64,000 nucleotides of DNA, taken from Paralithodes platypus. Taxonomy: Eukaryota > Arthropoda > Malacostraca > Decapoda > Lithodidae. The stretch's first letter is position 1. Each line of letters starts with the position of its first letter. Made by a program: the position numbers and the translations under genes. The notes beneath the pieces were generated by a model that saw only the letters and a list, made by a program, of their open reading frames with translations, was not told the DNA's origin and made no database searches. The DNA lies in the NCBI GenBank assembly GCA_032716605.1, contig CM064538.1, positions 19,473,738-19,537,737 of the forward strand. The letters are read 5' to 3'. Below, piece after piece: positions 57,925 through 64,000 of the stretch.

Positions 57925-58237
57925 TCCTCTTGTACTCACCTTATATCTTGCACTCACCTAAAAAAAAAAAATCATATATTTTGTACTCACTAAAAGGGAC
58001 ACCAAACATATATCTTGTGCTCACCATATTATGATACCTCCAAGCACACAATTACTTGCACCTACCTCTAAACACACATATATATCATGTACTCCCCTTC
58101 AAAACACTCTTCTCCGTACTCACCATATGGGACACACTCCACATACACATATCTTGTACTCCCCTCCAAAAACACACACAAATTTTGCACTCACCTACAC
58201 AAATTAAATACAAAATAAACATATATTTTGTACTCAC
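57925..58237. repeat. Degenerate repeat built on an exon edge and donor
   Basis: Five to seven irregular units contain TATCTTGTACTCACCATATG and relatives. The clearest, GTACTCACCATATGGGACAC at 58116-58135, equals the donor and last bases of the exon that ends at 58238. Weaker units lie near 57950, 57985, 58015 and 58195. Confidence 0.75.
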
Positions 58238-58389
58238 CATATGGGACACGCTCTTCTTCATCTCCCCGTCTAGCCACCAGGTCAGGATGGCTGGGGGGCG
58301 GCTACCCCTGGCCTCACAGACCACCTGGTGGGGCCGACCAGCAGACACCGGCCCCTCTAACCCCTTCACCGTAACGCTCTCCGGCCCAA
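58238..58389 (-). CDS. Sidestep-like Ig protein, exon for first half of Ig2
   Basis: This 152-nt internal exon is the most 5' one visible. It has acceptor TTCTGTCAACAG before TTGGGCCGG and donor CCCATATG before GTGAGT. Two bases complete a codon from an exon beyond base 64000. It reads GPESVTVKGLEGPVSAGRPH, QVVCEARGSRPPAILTWWLD and GEMKKSVSHM. The pattern G.......G..G..SAGR...V.C...GSRPPA..TWW is the hallmark of Sidestep-family Ig2, with the B-strand cysteine and the double tryptophan. It ends in phase 0 and joins the exon at 29972. A second GTGAGT donor context lies 114 nt downstream, reachable through an open frame. Confidence 0.93.
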
Positions 58390-58687
58390 CTGTTGACAGA
58401 AGAAGAGATAAATATTAGAGGAATCTAATACATTAATTTCACTTCCAACACCTAACACCTACCAATGAAATAAATAAAAGCATGTGATCCTCACGGTTCG
58501 GATGTTGAATTGGGTGGGCAAGTGTAGGAACATATTTGTATATCTCACTCAAAAAGAAGAAATCATGTGTAAATATTGCTGATACCAATTATTGGTAAAA
58601 ACATAATTGGTGCCGAGACATGACTTATTAGGCCGACTGTACTAGTTTCCAACAACTGATATGGAAATAGATAGGAACGACGGGAAG

Positions 58688-58729
<42 letters not shown>

Positions 58730-58754
58730 TGTTTATATATATATTTTTTAGCTG
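58390..58754. repeat. SINE S2 piece, repeat J and (TA)n
   Basis: A family S2 tail (CACCTACCAATGAAATAAAT, GCATGTGATCC) lies at 58445-58500. Repeat J lies at 58520-58638 (GCTGATACCAATTATTGGTA, ATAATTGGTGCCGAG). (TA)n lies at 58689-58730. Confidence 0.7.
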
Positions 58755-58920
58755 AGTGAGGGAGACAAAAGGTAGAACTGCCTGTATCGAGTGCCTCCCC
58801 CAGAGTTGAAAGAGTGACAGGGCCAAAATCAAGGGACGTTCGAGCCAAAATGCCTGGACACACGGAGTTTGAAGCAATTTAAGTCATAGGAAGAGGGAAA
58901 GACTGATTCTGGGAGAGAGT
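58755..58920 (-). mobile_element. LINE family 4, 3' fragment
   Basis: On the minus strand, CTCTCCCAGAATCAGTCTTT, CCTATGACTTAAATTGCTTC and GGGGGAGGCACTCGATACAG match the 20868-21330 copy. Confidence 0.8.
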
Positions 58921-59218
58921 ATATATCACAAATACACGTAGGCTATATATTTGTATAACGTTCAGACACAGCCACCACCACCATCAAAGGCCTGGTGACC
59001 GAAATAATGTAATATATGCAGTATGTGTAACCTTTCATATAATGCTTTGTCAAATATGCACACAACCACCGGCTATTGTGCCATTCTCATATATACAGAT
59101 TACACCCTCATTGATATGCAGGGCCGGTTAATTAATTTAGCCGTACAAGTTTGTCTGATGTTAATGTGAAAAGGATTATTTATGAAATTTGGTAACCATT
59201 TCCGAGCTGGTGTTCAGA
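58921..59218. other. Intron, no gene seen
   Basis: This is unique sequence with a CCACCACCACCATC run. No recognised content was found. Confidence 0.5.
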
Positions 59219-59483
59219 ATATATTCAAAATATGCTACAGGGGGGCATTGCCTAGTGAGTTAATTGCTCAATAGCTGGCATTCTGAGAGTGAGGGTCCGA
59301 GTCATGGGGATTAGACAGTGAAGCACGGAGGTGATGGGGCTGTTTCAAGCGAGTGGAGCTCTAAGTGCTTCACATGTCTCATTCCCTAGACTGGAACAAG
59401 ACCTAACAGGCTTCACCGTGTTGAGCAGTTGGATGTACAGGCTCTCAGCCTATGCCCGAGAGGGAGTAGTTGGAATATAGAAG
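59219..59483 (+). mobile_element. Composite SINE-like repeat A, 3' half
   Basis: TATTCAAAATATGCTACAGG, TTCTGAGAGTGAGGGTCCGA and CCCGAGAGGGAGTAGTTGGA match the second half of the family. The tRNA-like head is missing. Confidence 0.83.
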
Positions 59484-59535
59484 AACACAAATTGAGATAG
59501 TCTTTACCCATATAATTCAAACAAATCTTTCTTTA

Positions 59536-59747
59536 CCCCTTCTTTACCGGCGACGTCTTTTCGGTGTTATTGTAGCTACTGTATGTGTAGACGATGTTGT
59601 GCAGTTTATGAAGGCTCTGTGGTGGTATAAAGGGTCAAGAGAGATACTTCGAACCTGTTAATTCCTGGAGGCCCCATTTAAACTGCACAAAAATCGTCTA
59701 ATAGTAGCCAGAATAGAGTTAAAAAGACGTAGCCGGTACAGAAGGGG
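59536..59747. mobile_element. MITE family C
   Basis: Left flank TTTA and start CCCCTTCTTTACCGGCGACG. The right end AAAAGACGTAGCCGGTACAG AAGGGG is followed by TTAA (59748-59751). It is a near-palindrome with no coding capacity. Confidence 0.83.
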
Positions 59748-59751
59748 TTAA

Positions 59752-60007
59752 ATAGTGTAACATCTTCCAATGATAGCCAAAATAAACTGCCAAAACACGT
59801 CATGATCCTCAAAGGGAGGTAATACCACGAAACAAAACCAACGGTGATACCAAACACCCCTAAATACCACCTAATACTAACATTACTCTAACAAGCTCCC
59901 CGAATTTGCCGAGAGCGAGGCTGGGGGAGGAGGGGGGCAGGGGGAGGAGCGAGACCGTGGGGGCTGGCAGAGGGGGGGGGGGGGGGGGTATAGTTTGTTA
60001 CCATTAA
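59752..60007. other. MITE C-related sequence and G-rich run
   Basis: CAAAACACGTCATGATCCTC and CTAATACTAACATTACTCTA ACAAGC..CCCGAATTTG recur at 61461-61950. G-rich DNA spans 59923-59990. Confidence 0.65.
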
Positions 60008-60369
60008 GGGGAGATGGGTGTATTTACTTGATTATTATTTCTCTTTTTATTATTTAGTAGTTTCCTCCCAAGACCTCCATCAACCTGTAACAACAAAAAA
60101 ACTAGACCCTCCTTCAAGATAAATTTGTAAATTTGTTGGTAGAAACATTTCCCGGCCCAAGGCCGGTTACTCTTAAAATTTCAGACTCGCTATCGCTCGC
60201 CAGGAAAAAATCGACACCTAAATGGCACGAAAGGTCTTAATATTGACAAAGACCTAGGCGTAAGGTCTTAAAATCGCCAAACTAATGGGCCAAACGTCTT
60301 AAAATCTAAAATAAACAATAGGGCTAAACACGAGGGAGAAGGGGTCCAGAATAACCAGCCCATCTCCGC
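60008..60369. mobile_element. MITE family B
   Basis: It is flanked by TTAA at 60004-60007 and 60370-60373, with ends GGGGAGATGGG and CCCATCTCCGC. All internal family blocks are present. Confidence 0.9.
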
Positions 60370-60840
60370 TTAATAATATATTGTACTGTTAACCTCCTTT
60401 ACATTATATGCTGGCAACTATTTGGGCTAAACACGAGGGAGAAGGGGTCCAAGAATAATATAAGCCTTTACATCTCCGCTTAATAATATATTGTACTGTT
60501 AACCTCCTTTTCATTATATTCTGGCAACTAGGGCTAAACACGAGGGAGAAGGGGTCCAGAATAACCAGCCCATCTCCGCTTAATAATATATTGTACTGTT
60601 AACCTCCTTTTCATTATATTCTGGCAACTAGGGCTAAACACGAGGGAGAAGGGGTCCAGAATAACCATGATGCTTAATAATATATTGTACTGTTAACCTC
60701 CTTTTCATTATATTCTGGCAACTAGGGCTAAACACGAGGGAGAAGGGGTCCAGAATAACCAGCCCATCTCCGCTTAATAATATATTGTACTGTTAACCTC
60801 CTTTACATTATATTCTGGCAACTATTTGATGCTTTCATTA
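60303..60840. repeat. Tandem repeat of a MITE B / MITE C junction, five copies
   Basis: Units of about 95-125 bp join the end of family B (GGGCTAAACACGAGGGAGAA GGGGTCCAGAATAACC) to TTAATAATATATTGTACTGT and the start region of family C (TTAACCTCCTTTTCATTATA TTCTGGCAACTA). One unit has AAGCCTTTACATCTCC in place of CAGCCCATCTCC and one has CATGATGC. Confidence 0.9.
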
Positions 60841-60867
60841 AGTTTACGAAGGAACTCTAACCATTAA

Positions 60868-61178
60868 CCCCTTCTATACCGGGGACATCCTTTTAGCTTT
60901 GTTCTGGCTACTACTACAAGATATTATTCAGTTTAAAATGGCTTCCAGTAATTACTAGCCACTTAACCCTATATACTACCACAGATACTACATACAATCA
61001 AAATCGTCTAAATATAGCTGGAACAGAAATAAAAAGTCGTCGCCGGTACAGAAGGGGAAGGCTACACATTATCGCAATTAATCCTTTTATCTACCACAGA
61101 TCCTTCCTAAGCTGAATAAAATCATCTCATGGTTGCCAGAATAATATGATAAGAGGGACGTCTCCAGTACAGAAGGGG
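60868..61178. mobile_element. Two abutting MITE family C copies, second truncated
   Basis: The first (60868-61056) starts CCCCTTCTATACCGGGGACA after TTAA and ends GTCGTCGCCGGTACAGAAGGGG. The second begins within the element at AAGGCTACACATTATCGCAA and ends CAGTACAGAAGGGG before TTAA at 61179-61182. Confidence 0.82.
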
Positions 61179-61182
61179 TTAA

Positions 61183-61458
61183 CCCCTTCTGTACCGGTGA
61201 CGTCCTGTTAACTTTATTCTGGCTACTATTAAACGATTTCATTCCATTTAAAAAGGGCCTCTAGCAATATACCAGGCTTCGAACTATCTCCCTTAACTAT
61301 TTTCACTACCACAGATCCTTCTTAAACTGAATACAATCGTAGCTTCGAATGATCTCACTTAACCATTTTTACCCCCACAGATCCTTCCAAAACTGCACAA
61401 AATCGCCTAAATATAACCAGAATACAACACAAAACACACGTCGCTGGTACTCAAAGGG
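61183..61458. mobile_element. MITE family C, full copy sharing a TTAA
   Basis: It starts CCCCTTCTGTACCGGTGACG directly after the TTAA that also ends the previous element. It ends ACACGTCGCTGGTACTCAAA GGG before TTAA at 61459. It contains an internal duplication of CTTCGAA.TATCTC..TTAAC. Confidence 0.85.
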
Positions 61459-61462
61459 TTAA

Positions 61463-61879
61463 GACCACCTAATACCAACATTACGTAATTTTCATCATAT
61501 TCTGGTTACCATTAGACGATTCTTTTTAGCTTATAATCTACCTCTATAACACCAATGGGGAAAATACTCTCTCAATAAACCCTCTGAATAACATGGGTCC
61601 TTCTGAAAATGCATAAAATCGTCTAGCCAGAATAAAGTTAAAAAGACGTCACCGGTACTCAAAGGGTTAAGACCTCCTAATACCAACGTTACGTAATTTT
61701 CATCATATTCTGGCAACTAGTAGACGACCTTTTCAGCTTAAGAAGGACCTCTAGCAATAATAAGGCTACAAACTATCTCAACCAACCCTTTTAACTACCA
61801 CAGATCCTTCCAAAACTGCACAATATCCCCTAAATATAGCCAGAATACAATATAACACGCGTCGCTGGTACTCAAAGGG
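61463..61879. mobile_element. Two tandem MITE family C derivatives
   Basis: Units at 61463-61666 and 61671-61879 both begin GACC.CCTAATACCAACATTACGTAA or GACCTCCTAATACCAACG and end CGT(C/G)GC or CACC followed by GGTACTCAAAGGG and TTAA. The left terminus of family C has been replaced by the same flanking sequence in both, so they arose by tandem duplication. Confidence 0.82.
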
Positions 61880-61977
61880 TTAAGACCTCCTAATGCCAAC
61901 ATATTACTCCAACAAGCGCCCCGAATTTGTCGAGACCGAGGACATGGGTTAGGTAATAAGTAGTGTGTTATCCTTAA
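61880..61977. other. Duplicated flank
   Basis: GACCTCCTAATGCCAACATA and AACAAGCGCCCCGAATTTGT CGAGACCGAGG repeat the flank near 59870-59920. Confidence 0.65.
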
Positions 61978-62305
61978 GGGGGGATACATATTTGTTCATT
62001 GATGTATCTTCATATTATCAATGTTTTGTTTAGTTCCTTCCCTAGGCCTCCATCAAGCTTTAACAACAACAAAAAAACACCCTCGCAAGACCCTCCTTCA
62101 AGACAAATGTCCCGTTTCATGCTCGCTATCGCTCGCCAGGAAACACATCGACACCTAAATGACACGAACAGTCATAATACTGACAAAGAAATGGGGCGAA
62201 AGGTTTTAAAATCGTCAAACTAATGGGCCGAACGTCTTAAAATCTGAAAACTAATGGGGCTAAACATGAGGAACAATGTGGACCAGAAAAAAGACCCATC
62301 TCCCC
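61978..62305. mobile_element. MITE family B
   Basis: TTAA lies at 61974-61977. The right end CCCATCTCCCC precedes TCAA. It carries CTAGGCCTCCATCAAGCTTT, CTCGCTATCGCTCGCC and AATGGGGCTAAACATGAGG. The TTTTTCGG block is deleted. Confidence 0.85.
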
Positions 62306-62389
62306 TCAATAATAATACTCATCAAGCTATAGGTACTGCTGGGAAATTATTATTGTATTCGGAGCTACTCGTTAAACAACTGGATTTGT

Positions 62390-64000
62390 AGTATGAGAGA
62401 GAGAGAGAGAGAGAGAGTACAAAGGAGTACAAAGGAAATCAAGCAACAACAGATCTAGTGACCCTTCTAGGTTGCTTGTCCTCCAAAACACTGAGGATCA
62501 AGTGTCCAAACAGTGGTTTAGAGTGGGTAAGGGAACATTGGAAAGGGAACTACTGCCCTAGAACTAATGTCCGTGGCAGGATTAGGAAGTTAGTAGGGGA
62601 CAGATGGGTTAGTAACTGAGGGGGGGATAAAATAAAGTTATTCATTTACAAACGCAGTCAGTCGCGGGTTTGATGCGAGCTATTTGTCTAAGCGGAGTTT
62701 AGATGAATCAACGGTGCTGCAGTCTATAACGTCTCGGGGAAGCCCATTCCACAAGTTGACAACTCGATTGAAGAAGAAATTCTTAGATTCGTGTGAGTTA
62801 AAAGATTTACCAATAATTTTGCAACCGTTTCCCCGTGTGTAATTAGATTGGTCGATAGTGAAGTACTTACTACAGTTCATATTGTCGATGCCTTTGATGA
62901 TTTTGAACACTTGAATTAAGTCACCTCTTAATCTGCGCTGGGTTAAAGGAAATAGATTTAATTCTCTATGACGCTCTTCGTATGGTTTGTTCTTTAGGCT
63001 AGGTATCATTTTGGTAACTCTACGTTGAACTCGTTCTAGCTTGTTTATATCTTTTTGGTAATAAGGGCACCAGGATTGAACGCAGTATTCCAGAAGAGGG
63101 CGGACTAAGGAATTGTAAAGGGTTAGGATAACTTCTTTGGATTTATGCTCAAATGACCTGCCTATAAAGCCAATTATTTTGTTTGCCTTCTTAACAACTT
63201 CTGAACATTGTTGACTCGGTTTTAGGTTACTCGATATTGTTACTCCCAGATCGGTTTCTCTGTTTACATTCTTAAGCTGAGTGCCATTCATCGAATAGTT
63301 TGCTTTCTCATTTAGGTATCCGATATGTAGTACTTTACATTTATCCGCATTGAAACTCATTTGCCAAATTTGGGCCCAACATGACAATTTATCTAGATTG
63401 TGTTGCATATCGTCAACTTGTTCTTTTGAGAGTATGCTATTTGCAATTTTTGTATCGTCAGCAAATTTTGAGATTGTACAGGTTAGACCCTCATCTATGT
63501 CATTGATGTAAATTAGAAAGAGAATTGGTCCTAGTACCTATCCCGGGGGTACTCCGTAACTTACATTGGTCCATTTAGATGCCTTACCGTTTATGACTAC
63601 TCTTTGCTTTCTGTCGCTGAGCCAATTTTCTATCCATTTCAACACACCGTCTTGTATTCCATGCGCTTTTAGTTTTAGCAGTAAACGTTTGTGGGGAACT
63701 TTGTTAAAGGCCTTTTGAAAATCAAGGTATATAATATCTACAGCTTTACTCTCATCGTAGAGGTTGAGGATATCGTGGAAGAAGTCTAAGAGGTTTGTTA
63801 AACAGGAACGTTTTTTACGAAAGCCGTGTTGACTATCTTTAAGTAAGTTATTTGCCTCTAAGTGATTTACGAGTCAGTCTCGTATGACCGTTTCTAGCAT
63901 TTTACATGCAATTGAGGTTAAGCTAATTGGACGATAGTTACTGGGTAGGGATTTGCTGCCTTTTTTGAATATCGGTGTTACGTTGGCTAGCTTCCACTGA
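62390..64000 (-). mobile_element. LINE family 1, best-preserved copy (runs off the window)
   Basis: On the minus strand it encodes, in one frame, KLANVTPIFKKGSKSLPSNY, ISLTSIACKMLETVIRD, the RT motif [57 protein letters not shown] with the catalytic DD, and the full C-terminal part from [10 protein letters not shown] to LRLDK. Only two in-frame stops were noticed: one after VIRD, and TAG in place of the S of VPQGSV. The 3' UTR ends in two CTTTGTACTC units and (CT)n at 62398-62420. The upstream endonuclease part would lie beyond base 64000. It matches the 52500 and 43977 copies closely, which suggests recent activity of the family. Confidence 0.9.

Overview
The window looks like intronic DNA from an arthropod nuclear genome, most likely a decapod crustacean. 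That placement is an inference. It rests on the split genes with GT-AG introns, the extreme microsatellite load ((TA)n, (GA)n, (CA)n, (GGAA)n), the tRNA-headed SINEs, and the many decayed non-LTR retrotransposons with arthropod-style reverse transcriptases. Nothing bacterial or viral is seen: no operons, rRNA, CRISPR array or functional tRNA gene.

The only cellular gene I can support is a minus-strand immunoglobulin-superfamily gene of the Sidestep type (neuronal cell-surface guidance/adhesion family). Five internal exons lie at 58389-58238, 29972-29828, 15870-15740, 10527-10368 and 4864-4714 in transcript order. Their phases join exactly (0, 1, 0, 1) into 739 nt, about 246 residues, covering Ig2, Ig3 and the first half of Ig4. 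The 5' exons must lie beyond base 64000 and the 3' exons before base 1. Coding sequence is about 1.2% of the window, and the introns are about 28.3, 14.0, 5.2 and 5.5 kb.

The introns are packed with repeats. Regions: 0-5 kb, a Val-tRNA-headed SINE, a palindromic mariner-like MITE, a MITE nested in a MITE, and a 62-bp minisatellite. 7-14 kb, palindromes, TTAA-flanked MITEs and a LINE broken by another element. 14.5-19.4 kb, a GT-rich minisatellite and a 42-bp minisatellite of about 36 copies. 20-29.8 kb, LINE and SINE fragments and a 700-bp (CTTC)n tract. 30-31.1 kb, a complex repeat that has amplified an exon edge. 31-43.3 kb, a largely purine-rich plus strand with composite SINEs, a 29-bp minisatellite and a decayed satellite split by two insertions. 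44-54.6 kb, several LINE copies. 55-57.1 kb, (GGAA)n. 59.5-62.3 kb, an array of TTAA-flanked palindromic MITEs. 62.4-64 kb, the best-preserved LINE copy.

The most unusual pattern is that sequence from exon edges, including splice signals, recurs in the flanking introns for three of the five exons. The 58-kb exon has a second copy of its last 17 nt plus an intact GTGAGT donor 114 nt downstream, with an open in-frame path between. The 29.8-kb exon has three partial copies upstream, two with the acceptor. The 10.4-kb exon has a 53-nt copy about 540 bp away whose differences are mostly synonymous.
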